Assembly: GCF_012516375.2 (NCBI RefSeq)
Contig: NZ_CP051204.2
Coordinates: forward strand, 3,100,001-3,164,000
Source: Chitinophaga oryzae
Lineage (GTDB): Bacteria > Bacteroidota > Bacteroidia > Chitinophagales > Chitinophagaceae
Direction of reading: 5' to 3'
Length of the DNA: 64,000 bases
Below are positions 25,132 to 34,929 of this stretch, in pieces (position 1 is the stretch's first letter; each line of letters starts with the position of its first letter). The notes beneath the pieces were generated by a model. It had not been told where the DNA came from. It made no database searches and was given only the letters and a program-made list of their open reading frames with translations. A program made the translations under genes and the position numbers.

Positions 25132-25914
25132 ATGGAAGAAAGTCAAAGCGGTTCAACCGTCACCCGCAGGAATGAGATACTGAAAAAACTGCACAAGAAA
25201 GGGCAGGTGCTGATTACGGAGCTGAGCAAAGAGTTTAATGTGAGCGAGGTGACGATCAGGAATGACCTTGACCAGCTGGAACAGAAGAACATGCTGCTGC
25301 GGGCCAGGGGCGGGGCTATCAAACTGGAGCACAATGTAGGGGTGGACCAGCAGATCAGCGAGAAGAACAAGCTGCATTATGTAGAGAAGATGGCTATCGG
25401 TAAAGCCGCCGCCGCGCTGGTACGGGAAAATGACACCATGATCGTGGATTCCGGCACCACCACTGCGGAACTGGTCAAACACCTGCAGTCCTTTAAAAGC
25501 CTGAATGTGATCACCAACGCCATGAATATCGTCAACATGCTGGTGAACTACCCTAATATTAATGTGATCATTCCGGGCGGTTATCTCCGGCAAAACTCCA
25601 TGTCGCTCGTGGGGCCGCTGGCAGAGAAGAACCTGCGCAGCTTTCATGTGGACAAGCTTTTCCTGGGGGTGGACGGCTTCGATACCCGCAGCGGAATTTA
25701 CACCCCCAATATGGAAGAAGCCTATCTCAACGAGATCATGATCGATATCGCCAACCAGGTGATCGTGCTGGCGGACTCCAGTAAGTTCAACAAGAAAAGT
25801 TTGGCCTTTATCTGCGCCCCGAATAAAATTCATACAGTGATCACTGATGCCGGTATACAGGCAGACGATAAAAAGAGGCTGGAAGACCTGGATATAAAGG
25901 TGATCATCGCCTGA
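25132..25914 (+). CDS. DeoR-family regulator (AgaR-like)
   Basis: A 260-residue transcription factor: an N-terminal winged helix (TRRNEILKKLHKKGQVLITELSK, with recognition region VSEVTIRNDLDQLEQKNMLLRARGGA) and a C-terminal DeoR sugar-phosphate sensor domain with IVDSGTTTAELVKHL, VITNAMNIV, IIPGGYLR and FLGVDGFD. The ATG at 25132 gives the normal N-terminus; an earlier ATG at 25099 lies in the AT-rich regulatory region. It is divergent from agaS and precedes the remaining PUL genes, so it most likely represses the locus until a phosphosugar intermediate appears. It ends at a terminator. Confidence 0.92.
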   Translation: MEESQSGSTVTRRNEILKKLHKKGQVLITELSKEFNVSEVTIRNDLDQLEQKNMLLRARGGAIKLEHNVGVDQQISEKNKLHYVEKMAIGKAAAALVRENDTMIVDSGTTTAELVKHLQSFKSLNVITNAMNIVNMLVNYPNINVIIPGGYLRQNSMSLVGPLAEKNLRSFHVDKLFLGVDGFDTRSGIYTPNMEEAYLNEIMIDIANQVIVLADSSKFNKKSLAFICAPNKIHTVITDAGIQADDKKRLEDLDIKVIIA

Positions 25915-25948
25915 TTCTTTGTTTTAATCCTTTAAGACATTTTTATTG

Positions 25949-25978
25949 CCCTCTTTCCTCCCGGGAAGAGGGTTTTTT
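25949..25978 (+). terminator. Terminator after the AgaR-like gene
   Basis: A 10-bp stem (25949-25958 with 25963-25972, one G-T pair) with a 4-base loop, followed by TTTTTTAT. It separates the regulator transcript from the transporter gene, which therefore needs its own promoter. Confidence 0.85.
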
Positions 25979-26034
25979 ATTTCTTTTCCTTTGTTGATGT
26001 TTTTCAAAAACTTTCTATAAAAAATATTTTAAGC

Positions 26035-26077
26035 TTGTTTTTTAGTTTTATCTCTTATATTTACTTTGTTTTTGAAA
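26035..26077 (+). promoter_or_regulatory. Possible promoter and operator of the rightward PUL A genes
   Basis: TTG (26035-26037) and TATATTTA (26056-26063, seven of eight to TAnnTTTG) are 18 bases apart. Immediately after the -7 element, 26064-26077 repeats the CTTTG-TTTTTG motif found between agaS and the regulator, where a bound repressor would block initiation. Confidence 0.38.
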
Positions 26078-26130
26078 TAAAAATAAGGTTTTGAAGGTAA
26101 TGCCTCCTTTGGAACAATAAAGAGCCACGT

Positions 26131-26994
26131 ATGCAAAAATCCCGCCTCTGGTTATTATATACCGCTATCAACACCATATTCATCGGGATATGGGGGGCTT
26201 TTATCGAATTGCCTGAAAAAGCCGGTTTCCCGGCAACCCTGGGCTATGTGGTATGGGTAGCCACCATGTTGCCCTGTACATTGCTGTCGCTCTATCTGAC
26301 GGGATGGAAGCTGGAGACGGACCTGCGCAGCATTTTCCTGGGCGCCATGGTAGGGCTGCTGGGCGCCGGCGGGCAGCTCATGCTTTTTGAAGCGCTCCGC
26401 ATCGGGCCGGCCTACATCCTGTTTCCCCTGATCACGCTGTTTCCGCTGCTCACCATCCTGTTGTCGGTCGTACTGCTGCGGGAAACCTGCTCGCGGCGCC
26501 AGTGGACAGGCATCGCCGTTGCCCTGCTGGCGGCTTTTTTCCTGGCTTTCCAACCAGGCAAGCACGGGCCGGCCAGCGGGAATATATGGCTCATCATGGC
26601 CATGGCGGTGTTTGTAATGTGGGGCACGCAAGCCTATGTGATGAAGTTTGCCAACAACACCATGAAAGCAGAAAGTATCTTTTTTTATATGGCAGTGGCC
26701 TCCCTGTTACTGGTGCCGGTGGCATTGGCGATGACCGACTTCTCCCAGCCGATCAACTGGGGATGGAAAGGATTCGGCATGGCCATCCCTGTCCACCTGC
26801 TCAACGCAATAGGGGCACTGATGCTGGTATATGCCCTGCGATTCGGCAAAGCCATCATCGTGATACCGCTCACCAGCCTCTCTTCTGTAATCACCGTTAT
26901 TCTTTCCCTCATCATTTATGGCGTGGTGCCGGATGCAGTGTTATCGGCCGGACTACTGCTGGCATCAGTAGCAATAGTGATCCTCTCTGAGTAA
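26131..26994 (+). CDS. DMT/EamA-type inner-membrane transporter
   Basis: A 287-residue protein with about ten membrane helices in two EamA-like halves, no signal peptide and a short N-terminus. Features such as GAGGQLMLFEALRIGPAYILFPLI and LRFGKAIIVIPLTSLSSVITVILS are typical of drug/metabolite transporters that move small solutes, including sugars. It lies between the AgaR-like gene and a GH39-like hydrolase; it probably carries the sugar released by the PUL enzymes across the inner membrane. The substrate is inferred from context only. Confidence 0.87.
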   Translation: MQKSRLWLLYTAINTIFIGIWGAFIELPEKAGFPATLGYVVWVATMLPCTLLSLYLTGWKLETDLRSIFLGAMVGLLGAGGQLMLFEALRIGPAYILFPLITLFPLLTILLSVVLLRETCSRRQWTGIAVALLAAFFLAFQPGKHGPASGNIWLIMAMAVFVMWGTQAYVMKFANNTMKAESIFFYMAVASLLLVPVALAMTDFSQPINWGWKGFGMAIPVHLLNAIGALMLVYALRFGKAIIVIPLTSLSSVITVILSLIIYGVVPDAVLSAGLLLASVAIVILSE

Positions 26995-27107
26995 AACGGT
27001 TAAACAGAAACAGGTTTCCTTCACAGCTGCAGCCTCCATCTGCAACTGCGACACAGAGTTTTATTAACCAAAAAACGCTTTGACCATAAGCGCCAAAAAC
27101 ACATGCA

Positions 27108-28496
27108 ATGATCACCTTTAATTGGAAATCCTTCATCGCCATAGCGCTCATTGCGCTTGCCGCGGTCTCCTGTAAACAGGACCGCGAAGCCCTCGACCAT
27201 CAATTGAACACCCTCGCCAAAGGCGAACTGCTGGCCGATACCGTGAAGATTACGGTCAACAAAAGCCAGCAACTGATGACCAGTTCGCTGCAGCTGGGGG
27301 TGACCTATATGCAGAAAACGCTGGATGGCAGCGGCGCTGCCCTCACCAGGGGCATCAGCCTCCTCAAAGGATCGGTAGTGTTCCACAACCAGCACATCTG
27401 CGGATTTGGCGCCGATAACCCGGAGCCCCGTCCCGGTGACTTTAACTGGACGTCGCTCGATCACCGCGTAGACCTGATGACCACTACCATGGGCGCTACC
27501 CCCATCCTCACTTTCGCCACAGCGCCCACCTGGATGACAGACACCACCTGGTACGCCGGCAAATATCCGGAAGACGATACCGACTGGGATAAAATCGAAT
27601 GGGCGCCGCTCTTCTCCCATGAGAAAGACTACGCACACCTGTGCGCACTGGCAGCCAAAAGATATCCGCAGGTGAAGTACTTCCAGGTATGGAATGAACT
27701 GAAATCCATGTGGGACACCCTGCCTGGGCATAACCGCTGGGATTATGAACGCTATACCCGCCTGTACAACCTGATATACGACTCTGTAAAGAACGTACGC
27801 CCGGATGCTATTATCGGCGGACCTTACATCGGTATCGACTCCTGGAAAAACGGTGCGCCCTCCAACGCCCACAGCGGCATTACCGATCCGATATACGGAG
27901 AACTGGACCAGCGCTGTTTCGATGTGGTGACCTACTGGCTGCAGCATAAGCACGGCGGCGACTTCCTCTGCATTGACGGTGGTATTGACGGTAACGACGC
28001 AGACGCCACCGATATCATCGGCTCTACCAAAAAGTTCAAAGACATCAGCACCTGGCTGCATAACCATACCACGCTGCCTGTCTGGTGGTCCGAAGATTAT
28101 GTAGGTATGCATACCGACACGCTCATACAGCCGGCAGCACTGGGTTGTATGCTGGTGTACCACGCGCTGGCAGGCGATGCCGTGTCCCTGCGCTGGTCGC
28201 CCGAAGAGCAGCCCGGCGACGGCAATGTGAGCAACTTTTTCAGCAGCACCCTGCAAAGCAACGGCGGCATGCCCTTCAATAACTACTACGTGTACAAGGA
28301 TTTTAATACCTATTTCCCGGCTGGCACAAAGCTATACACTACCACCGTTTCGGACGACAGCCGCGTGATGGTGATGTCGTCGCAGACGAAGATCATGCTG
28401 ATCAATAAGACGGCCAGCCAGCAGAAGACAAAGATCAACAACACGCTTTCGGTCACCCTGAACCCTTACCAGGTGAAGTATGTGACCGTGCCATAA
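27108..28496 (+). CDS. GH39-like glycoside hydrolase lipoprotein
   Basis: A 462-residue lipoprotein (signal ending AAVSC, Cys22) with a TIM-barrel glycosidase of clan A. The acid/base glutamate is in YFQVWNELKSMW (Glu197) and the likely nucleophile in LPVWWSEDYVG (Glu329), with FATAPTWM and GGPYIG as other barrel segments. The pattern is nearest to GH39, whose members include beta-xylosidase, alpha-iduronidase and exopolysaccharide hydrolases such as PslG. A C-terminal beta-domain follows (about 390-462). It precedes a cytosolic amidohydrolase gene. Exact family assignment needs a profile search. Confidence 0.75.
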   Translation: MITFNWKSFIAIALIALAAVSCKQDREALDHQLNTLAKGELLADTVKITVNKSQQLMTSSLQLGVTYMQKTLDGSGAALTRGISLLKGSVVFHNQHICGFGADNPEPRPGDFNWTSLDHRVDLMTTTMGATPILTFATAPTWMTDTTWYAGKYPEDDTDWDKIEWAPLFSHEKDYAHLCALAAKRYPQVKYFQVWNELKSMWDTLPGHNRWDYERYTRLYNLIYDSVKNVRPDAIIGGPYIGIDSWKNGAPSNAHSGITDPIYGELDQRCFDVVTYWLQHKHGGDFLCIDGGIDGNDADATDIIGSTKKFKDISTWLHNHTTLPVWWSEDYVGMHTDTLIQPAALGCMLVYHALAGDAVSLRWSPEEQPGDGNVSNFFSSTLQSNGGMPFNNYYVYKDFNTYFPAGTKLYTTTVSDDSRVMVMSSQTKIMLINKTASQQKTKINNTLSVTLNPYQVKYVTVP

Positions 28497-28512
28497 GCAC
28501 CTGAAAATATTC

Positions 28513-28549
28513 TACCGGCGGCCCGGAGGAGGGAAACCGGCCGCCGGTA
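28513..28549 (+). repeat. Intercistronic hairpin
   Basis: An 11-bp perfect, GC-rich inverted repeat (28513-28523 with 28539-28549) with a 15-base loop, 16 bases after the GH39-like stop. No T tract follows, so it is not a standard terminator; it may protect the 3' end of a processed mRNA or modulate readthrough. Confidence 0.55.
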
Positions 28550-28592
28550 AAATAATTCGCAACCGGCATCTACCACCTTAAAATATATAACG

Positions 28593-29681
28593 ATGGATCT
28601 GGAAAAAGTGAAACCTAAACCATTTGAAAATGCCGCGCTGTCACCGGAAAATATCCGGCTGAACGACTACCGGCCCGTGTCCATTTTTAATATACCCCAA
28701 ACAGACGTACGGCGTGCAAGCTTTCCCGTTATAGACATGCATACGCATGCCTGGCAGCTGCAACTGGACGTTAGCCAATGGGTGAGCAGGATGGATGCGG
28801 CCAACATAGAAAAAAGCGTGGTGCTCACCTTTGAAACCGGCGCCGGCTTCGATGCCGTAGTACAGCAGTATGCGAAATACGCCGATCGCTTCGATCTCTG
28901 GTGCGGCTTCGACTATACGGGGTATGACCAGGGAGATGACAGCTGGACGGACCATGCCGTAGCGGAACTGGAAAGGTGCTATCGCATGGGCGCCAAAGGC
29001 GTAGGGGAGCTGGGCGATAAAGGCGTGGGCGAATTCTACTCCCGGCCGGTGGCGGGATACGGGCTCCATCTCGACGATCCGCGCATGAAACCCCTCTTCC
29101 GCAAATGCGGGGAGTTGAAGATGCCGGTCAATATCCACATTGCAGACCCTATGTGGATGTACCTGCCTATGGACGCGCAGAACGACGGGCTGATGAATGC
29201 CTATGAATGGCGCATCGATCCTGCACAGCCCGGCCTGCTGGACCACGGCGCCCTGTTGCAGACCTTCGAAAACGTGGTGAGGAATCACCCGGAAACGATG
29301 TTCATTGCCTGCCATTTCGCCAACTGCACCTACGATCTGAACATCGTGGCGCGCCTGCTGGACACCTATCCCAATCTGTATGTCGACAATGCGGCGCGTT
29401 TCGCGGAAACAGCCACCATTCCCCGCGTAGCCAAAGCTTTTTACGAACGTTACCAGGACCGGCTGCTCTTTGGTACCGACCTGGGCTATGACCTGGAAAT
29501 GAATATGGAATATGCGGCGAAGTTCTACCAGGTAGCCTTCCGCATTATGGAATCCACGGATGATCATTTTTATGAGCATGGAATATTTACCTATCACTGG
29601 CCATTGTATGGCCTCGGACTGAGCCCGCAGGTGCTGGAAAAAATCTACCGGCTCAATGCCCTGAAGCTCCTTCAGCAGTAA
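28593..29681 (+). CDS. Cytosolic amidohydrolase (Amidohydro_2 family)
   Basis: A 362-residue metal-dependent TIM-barrel hydrolase without a signal peptide. The first metal motif is VIDMHTHAW (His50, His52), followed by VNIHIADPMWMY, FIACHFANCTYDL and the late LLFGTDLGYD with the final metal-binding aspartate. Enzymes of this family (PF04909) include lactonases, decarboxylases and hydrolases of amides. It sits between the GH39-like and susC genes of PUL A; a possible role is opening or deacylating a sugar intermediate, but no substrate can be read from the sequence. A secreted relative lies at the end of the locus. Confidence 0.82.
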   Translation: MDLEKVKPKPFENAALSPENIRLNDYRPVSIFNIPQTDVRRASFPVIDMHTHAWQLQLDVSQWVSRMDAANIEKSVVLTFETGAGFDAVVQQYAKYADRFDLWCGFDYTGYDQGDDSWTDHAVAELERCYRMGAKGVGELGDKGVGEFYSRPVAGYGLHLDDPRMKPLFRKCGELKMPVNIHIADPMWMYLPMDAQNDGLMNAYEWRIDPAQPGLLDHGALLQTFENVVRNHPETMFIACHFANCTYDLNIVARLLDTYPNLYVDNAARFAETATIPRVAKAFYERYQDRLLFGTDLGYDLEMNMEYAAKFYQVAFRIMESTDDHFYEHGIFTYHWPLYGLGLSPQVLEKIYRLNALKLLQQ

Positions 29682-29730
29682 AGATTGTTGTGTCATTACT
29701 TCAAATATTGTGCGCCTTATGTATTTCCAA

Positions 29731-32700
29731 ATGATGAAAAAACTACCGGATGGCCGGTTATCAACCAAATCAAAGCGTTTCACAGGCTCCCGCTTACGAC
29801 CAACCTGTATCTTATTATTTTTGCTGTCGCTGATAACATCTGCCGTGATAGCGCAGCAGCCGGAAGTCCGTCTCACCGGAACGGTGAAGGATGAAAAAGG
29901 CAATCCCTTCCCGGGCGTTACCGTTTATGTGCCTGCCACGAAGAAAGGCGCCACCACAGACGCCGGCGGCAAATACGTTCTCCAGGCGCCGGCCGGCGGA
30001 GAAATCATTTTCAAAGCCATTGGCTACAAAACGATGACGCTGCCGGTCTCCGGACGCAGCTCGCTGCCGGTGACCATGGAAGTAGAAAACGCGGCGCTCA
30101 ATGAAGTGGTGGTGGTAGGTTATACCTCCAAAAGACTATCGCAGATTTCCAGCGCGATATCTGTTGTTTCAGGAAAGCAGCTGAACGACGTTACGTCCAA
30201 CAATGTGGGTAGCCTGCTGCAGGGCAAAGTAGCCGGCGTAGTGGTACAAAACCCGTCCGGCAATCCAAACGTGGCGGCAGACGTCACCATTCGCGGCGCC
30301 AGCTCCATCAGCGCCGCCGCCGGTCCGCTCTACGTAGTGGACGGCATCATCGGCGGTACCGCCAATCCGAACGATATTGAATCCGTTACCGTGCTGAAAG
30401 ATGCCGCGGCCGCCGGCTTGTACGGCGCCCGCTCTGCCAACGGCGTGATCATCATCACCACCAAATCGGGAAAAGCCGGCAAAACGGTCATCCACCTCAA
30501 CACCAGCGCAGGCGCCAATAAAATGAGCATGGGCAACATGCGGCTCATGAACAGCCAGCAGCTGTACGACTACCAGAAATCCTACTTCGACCCCGCCACT
30601 TTTCAGCAGGAACGGCCCGCCAACCTGCTGTCGCAAAATACCGACTGGATGGACCTTGCCTACCGCACCGGGCTGACGCAGAACCACCACCTGTCCCTCT
30701 CCGGCGGCTCCGAAAAAACACAGTTCTATGTATCGGGCAACTACTACAATGAACAGGGTATCATCCGGCATACAGGCAATGAAGTATATAACCTCCGGGT
30801 GAACATCGCCCACCGTATCAATGATAAATTAAAACTTAGCACCCGTGTGAACGCCTCCTCCCGTAACTTCGAAAATGAAGCCTCCGGTAACTACGGCGCC
30901 CTGCTGCTGTCCCGCCTGAACCTCCCCTGGGACAATCCCTATAACGCAGACGGCAGTATTAAAATGGGGACAGAGCCGGGTTGGATAGGACGCGAGCACG
31001 ATAACTTCCTGCACGGCTGGCAATACAACTTCGATAAAGGAAAACAAATCACCGCCTACGCCGATGTGAACCTGGATTACTATATCACGCCACATCTTAC
31101 CTTTTCCACGTATAACCGTGTCAGTTACTCCGGCCTGCGAAGCGAACTGTACTATGATGTACGCTCCAAAGCCGGCAGGGGACTAGGAGAACTGTATAAT
31201 AATTCCTCCATGGAACAGCGCCTCATTACCTCCAACCGACTGAATTACAACCGGCAGTTCGGCGAACATGCGCTGAATATTATCGGCGTGGCAGAAGGAG
31301 AGAAGAACACCTTCGAACGCAACAGCCTCTATGGAAACAAGATACCCGCCGGCCTGCACATCATGGATGCCGCGGCGAATATCCAGCGGTCGCAGTTCGG
31401 GCCGGGCACCAAAACGGAGAACCGTTTTACCAAAGGACTGGTACAGGCAGACTATACCTACCTGGGTAAATATAACCTCATCGGCGCCTACATACTGGAA
31501 TCGTCTTCCCGCTTCGGCGCCAATCACCGCTCCGCCGGGTTCTATACCCTGGGCGGCTCCTGGACCATCAGCAAAGAATCGTTTATGCGTAGCCTGCCCG
31601 TGTTCGATCTGCTCAAACTCAGGGCCAGTTACGGGCTGACCGGCAACGCCGAAATAGGCGACTACCAGGCACTGGGCATCTATTCCTATACTTCCCAGTA
31701 TGCCTCCAACCCGGGATCGGTGCCCGCGGTGCAGGGCAACCCGGACCTTACCTGGGAGAAAACCAAAAACATCAACCTGGGGCTGGATATAGACATGTTA
31801 AAACGTATATCCCTCACCGTTGACCTGTACGATAAAACCACCACCGACCTGCTGCTCGATGTGCCCGTGCCCTATACCAGCGGCTACGACTTCGTGACCC
31901 GCAACGTAGGCTCCGTGCGCAACAGGGGCATAGAGATCAACCTTAATACCAAAAATATCGTGCGGCCGCACTTTACGTGGGAAACAGGCTTTAATCTTTC
32001 CATCAACCGCAACAAGGTGCTGAAGCTGAACAATCATGAAGACATCGCCTATTCGTCTTTGCAGTGGATCAGCGAAGGACGGGACCTCTACAGCTGGCAT
32101 ATGCGTAAGTGGGCCGGCGTAGACCCGCAAAATGGCGACCCGCTGTGGGAAGTAGTAACAACCGACAGCAACGGTAAACCGGTGGTCACCACCACCAATT
32201 CCTACGACGACGCCACGCTGCAATATGTTGGCGCCGCATCGCCCAAATTCACCGGCGGCATGACCAACCGGTTGTCCTATAAAGGCATCAGCCTGAGTGT
32301 ATTTGTCAACTTCGTCAGCGGAAATAAAGTGTATGAAGAGAGTACCAATGACGGTAGTGAACCGACTTCCAATGTAAGGGTGCTGCCCGGCGGCCGTACC
32401 CGCTGGCAGAAACCGGGGGATATCGCCACCGATCCCAGGGCCGTGTATGGCGGTAATAAGAATTCTGACCTGGAGTCGTCCCGCTTCCTGGAAGACGGCA
32501 GTTACCTGCGCCTGCGCAACGTTACCCTGTCTTACGACCTGCCCGAGCGCTTCCTGCGCACCGTGAAGCTGGCCAATGCAAGGGTGTTCCTGAGTGGCGA
32601 TAACCTCTGGACCTGGACCAGCTTCTCCGGCCTGGACCCGGAAATGGGGCTGCGGCCTTATGCCACGCCGGCAGGAGAGAGCGGAAACAATTTCCAGCAG

Positions 32701-32760
32701 AACAGCACCAAATATCCGCTGGCCAGGAAACTGCTGGTGGGCATTAACATCACCTTTTAA
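29731..32760 (+). CDS. SusC/RagA-type TonB-dependent transporter (PUL A)
   Basis: An outer-membrane importer of about 1,009 residues. A signal segment (CILLFLLSLITSAVIAQ) is followed by a CarboxypepD_reg-like domain (VRLTGTVKDEKGNPFPGVTV), a TonB plug (VVVGYTSKRLSQISSAIS, then VTIRGASSISAAAGPLYVVDG and LKDAAAAGLYGARSANGVI) and the large barrel. There is no STN domain, so it is not of the kind driven by a FecR/sigma pair; control through the AgaR-like protein is more likely. I take the ATG at 29731 as the start; a GTG frame opens at 29710. SusD follows 11 bases later, and the pair should bind and import the oligosaccharide. Confidence 0.95.
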   Translation: MMKKLPDGRLSTKSKRFTGSRLRPTCILLFLLSLITSAVIAQQPEVRLTGTVKDEKGNPFPGVTVYVPATKKGATTDAGGKYVLQAPAGGEIIFKAIGYKTMTLPVSGRSSLPVTMEVENAALNEVVVVGYTSKRLSQISSAISVVSGKQLNDVTSNNVGSLLQGKVAGVVVQNPSGNPNVAADVTIRGASSISAAAGPLYVVDGIIGGTANPNDIESVTVLKDAAAAGLYGARSANGVIIITTKSGKAGKTVIHLNTSAGANKMSMGNMRLMNSQQLYDYQKSYFDPATFQQERPANLLSQNTDWMDLAYRTGLTQNHHLSLSGGSEKTQFYVSGNYYNEQGIIRHTGNEVYNLRVNIAHRINDKLKLSTRVNASSRNFENEASGNYGALLLSRLNLPWDNPYNADGSIKMGTEPGWIGREHDNFLHGWQYNFDKGKQITAYADVNLDYYITPHLTFSTYNRVSYSGLRSELYYDVRSKAGRGLGELYNNSSMEQRLITSNRLNYNRQFGEHALNIIGVAEGEKNTFERNSLYGNKIPAGLHIMDAAANIQRSQFGPGTKTENRFTKGLVQADYTYLGKYNLIGAYILESSSRFGANHRSAGFYTLGGSWTISKESFMRSLPVFDLLKLRASYGLTGNAEIGDYQALGIYSYTSQYASNPGSVPAVQGNPDLTWEKTKNINLGLDIDMLKRISLTVDLYDKTTTDLLLDVPVPYTSGYDFVTRNVGSVRNRGIEINLNTKNIVRPHFTWETGFNLSINRNKVLKLNNHEDIAYSSLQWISEGRDLYSWHMRKWAGVDPQNGDPLWEVVTTDSNGKPVVTTTNSYDDATLQYVGAASPKFTGGMTNRLSYKGISLSVFVNFVSGNKVYEESTNDGSEPTSNVRVLPGGRTRWQKPGDIATDPRAVYGGNKNSDLESSRFLEDGSYLRLRNVTLSYDLPERFLRTVKLANARVFLSGDNLWTWTSFSGLDPEMGLRPYATPAGESGNNFQQNSTKYPLARKLLVGINITF

Positions 32761-32771
32761 TTGTAGTCGTT

Positions 32772-34214
32772 ATGAAGACACATCATATACTCATGGCCGC
32801 CGTCTTGTCGCTGACGGCATGCAGTAAGAACCTGGAGCCCTACAACGGCAAATCGGACAAAACAGCGCTGGAGACACCGGAAGACCTGCAGACCGCCACG
32901 TACGGCGTATATGCGGGGCTGGTAGACCGTAAGTACACCAAGAACCTGAACCAGCTGGGGGAATATCCCGGCGATGATGTGGCCCTGAGCGGCGCCACCG
33001 GCGACCAGGTATTCTACACCTATACCTATACCCATTTCCCGGGCATGGGCAATACAGAACAGTTCTGGCAGGGCGCTTATAAAGTGATCTATTCCGCCAA
33101 TGCCATCATCGAAAAAATCACCGACGGCACCTCCGCGCAGCTGGACCAGCTGAAGGGAGAGAACCTATATCTCCGCGCCATGGCTCATTTCGACCTGGTG
33201 CGGTTATTTGGCCGGCCCTACCTGCAGGGTAACGGCAATAATCCGGGCGTGGTGATCAAAGACAACACCCGCGACGACCGTCCTGCCCGCAGCAGCGTAA
33301 AAGCCGTGTATGATTTTGTGATTTCCGATCTGCAGAAGGCGGCAGCATTGATGACAATGAACAAGAATGCCGCCTTCGCTTCAAAAGAGGTCGCCGAAGC
33401 ACTCCTTGCCCGCGTATACCTCTATATGGGCGACAACGCCAACGCACTGAAATATGCGGAGAAAGTGATCAGTTCCAACCGTTATCATCTGATGGCGACG
33501 CAGCCTTATAAAACCTATTTCAGGGTGGTGCCCGAAGAAAATCCGGAGACGATTTTTGCCATCCGTCACACCGTGGCAGACGACAGGGGAAAAGATGCCA
33601 TCGGTTCCATGTATTACAACGATCCTGTTACTCAGTCCACCGGATGGGGCGAAGTATACGCCTCCGTAGCTTTCGTAAAGCTGCTGGACAAATACCCGGA
33701 AGACGTGCGCCATAGCTTTATAGAGCCGCAGCGGGATGGCAACGGCAATATGCTGAAGCGTAACCAGACGCCCATTTATTACATCAACAAATACAACTGG
33801 CAGGAAGGCATTGCCAACCTTAGCTCCCCGGTGATCCTGCGTTTGGCCGAAGTGTACCTGGTCCGCGCAGAAGCCAATGCCAAACTGGGCAACGATGCCG
33901 CCGCCATTGCAGACGTCAACCTTATCCGCAGCAGGGCAGGCCTTTCCGGCAACGCGCTCTATACCACCGGCAACCTGAAAGGACATGCCACCGTGCTGGA
34001 AGTGGTACTGGAAGAGCGCCGGCTGGAACTGGCATTTGAAGCGCACCGGCCGTATGACCTGTTCCGCAACAACCTGCCCATGGTAAGAGCGTATCCCGGT
34101 TTCCATGGCAACAATCAATATGATCTTACGATACAGCCCAACGATCCGCAGGTGATCAACTATATACCGGAACGGGAAACAGGGCTGAACCCGAACTTAA
34201 CACAGAACCCATGA
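32772..34214 (+). CDS. SusD/RagB-type glycan-binding lipoprotein (PUL A)
   Basis: A 480-residue surface lipoprotein (signal ending SLTAC, Cys17) that caps the SusC channel and captures glycan. It shows the family's TPR-like helices (YLRAMAHFDLVRLFGRPY), the RSSVKAVYDFVISDLQKAA segment, VILRLAEVYLVRAEANAKLG, and a C-terminal LEERRLELAFEAHRPYDLFRNN. It directly follows susC, and its last 4 bases overlap the start of the CBM9-like gene (ATGA), which suggests coupled translation. Confidence 0.94.
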   Translation: MKTHHILMAAVLSLTACSKNLEPYNGKSDKTALETPEDLQTATYGVYAGLVDRKYTKNLNQLGEYPGDDVALSGATGDQVFYTYTYTHFPGMGNTEQFWQGAYKVIYSANAIIEKITDGTSAQLDQLKGENLYLRAMAHFDLVRLFGRPYLQGNGNNPGVVIKDNTRDDRPARSSVKAVYDFVISDLQKAAALMTMNKNAAFASKEVAEALLARVYLYMGDNANALKYAEKVISSNRYHLMATQPYKTYFRVVPEENPETIFAIRHTVADDRGKDAIGSMYYNDPVTQSTGWGEVYASVAFVKLLDKYPEDVRHSFIEPQRDGNGNMLKRNQTPIYYINKYNWQEGIANLSSPVILRLAEVYLVRAEANAKLGNDAAAIADVNLIRSRAGLSGNALYTTGNLKGHATVLEVVLEERRLELAFEAHRPYDLFRNNLPMVRAYPGFHGNNQYDLTIQPNDPQVINYIPERETGLNPNLTQNP

Positions 34215-34909
34215 GACAATTACTATGTACCCTTACACTGTGTATTGCCTGCCTGCTGGCGCAGGCGCAGTCAGTGCTGAAAGTCAGGAACACACCCGAT
34301 TTTACCATCACCGGCGCCGGTACGGACGCCAACTGGCATAAAACGGACTGGATAACCCTTTCGCAACGCTCCGGCGATGTGCCGGCGAAAACACAGGTAA
34401 AAGCGCTCTATTCCGGAAAAGGGATCTATTTTCTGTTCCGCTGTGAAGACAAGCGTTTGAGCAACACCATGCAGGCCGATATGCTGGACCTGTGGAAGGA
34501 AGATGTGGTGGAGGCATTTCTCTGGCCCGACACCACACAGCCGGCTTATTTCGAATACGAGCTGTCACCGCTGAACTATGAGCTGGTGCTACTGATCTCC
34601 AATCAGCAGAACGATCTGGCGGGCTGGCAGCCCTTTCACTACGAGAAAGACCACCGGACACTTCACGCTACCGCCGTACAGGGCGGAGAGAAGAAAAGCG
34701 GCGCCACCGTCAAAGGATGGACGGCTGAATTTTTTATTCCGTACAAACTATTAAGGCCGCTGAACAACGCTTACCCTACAGCAGGGACGGTATGGAAGGG
34801 CAACTTCTACCGGGTGGATTATGATAAAGGACCGGCGGAATGGTGCTGGCAGCTGACGGGCCCGAGTTTCCACGACCTGCCGCATTTTGGATGGCTTCAC
34901 TTTGAATAA
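34211..34909 (+). CDS. CBM9-like secreted carbohydrate-binding protein
   Basis: A 232-residue protein with a cleavable signal (about residues 1-20, ending LLAQAQ) and one CBM9-like beta-sandwich: TITGAGTDANWHKTDWITL, VKALYSGKGIYFLFRCEDKRL, WKEDVVEAFLWPD, WTAEFFIPYKLL and a terminal FHDLPHFGWLHFE. Proteins of this type are frequent accessory members of SusCD loci and probably bind glycan in the periplasm or at the surface. No catalytic motif is visible. Confidence 0.82.
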   Translation: MRQLLCTLTLCIACLLAQAQSVLKVRNTPDFTITGAGTDANWHKTDWITLSQRSGDVPAKTQVKALYSGKGIYFLFRCEDKRLSNTMQADMLDLWKEDVVEAFLWPDTTQPAYFEYELSPLNYELVLLISNQQNDLAGWQPFHYEKDHRTLHATAVQGGEKKSGATVKGWTAEFFIPYKLLRPLNNAYPTAGTVWKGNFYRVDYDKGPAEWCWQLTGPSFHDLPHFGWLHFE

Positions 34910-34929
34910 CGTTTTAAAAAAATACCACG

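Noticed and set aside
27021..28256. Open frame of 411 codons opposite the GH39-like gene
   Set aside because: Composition is that of an antisense shadow and no domain or start context is seen; the plus-strand protein has catalytic motifs and a lipobox.
28641..29903. Open frame of 420 codons opposite the cytosolic amidohydrolase
   Set aside because: Antisense shadow; the plus strand encodes all metal motifs of the amidohydrolase, and the frame runs across the susC start.
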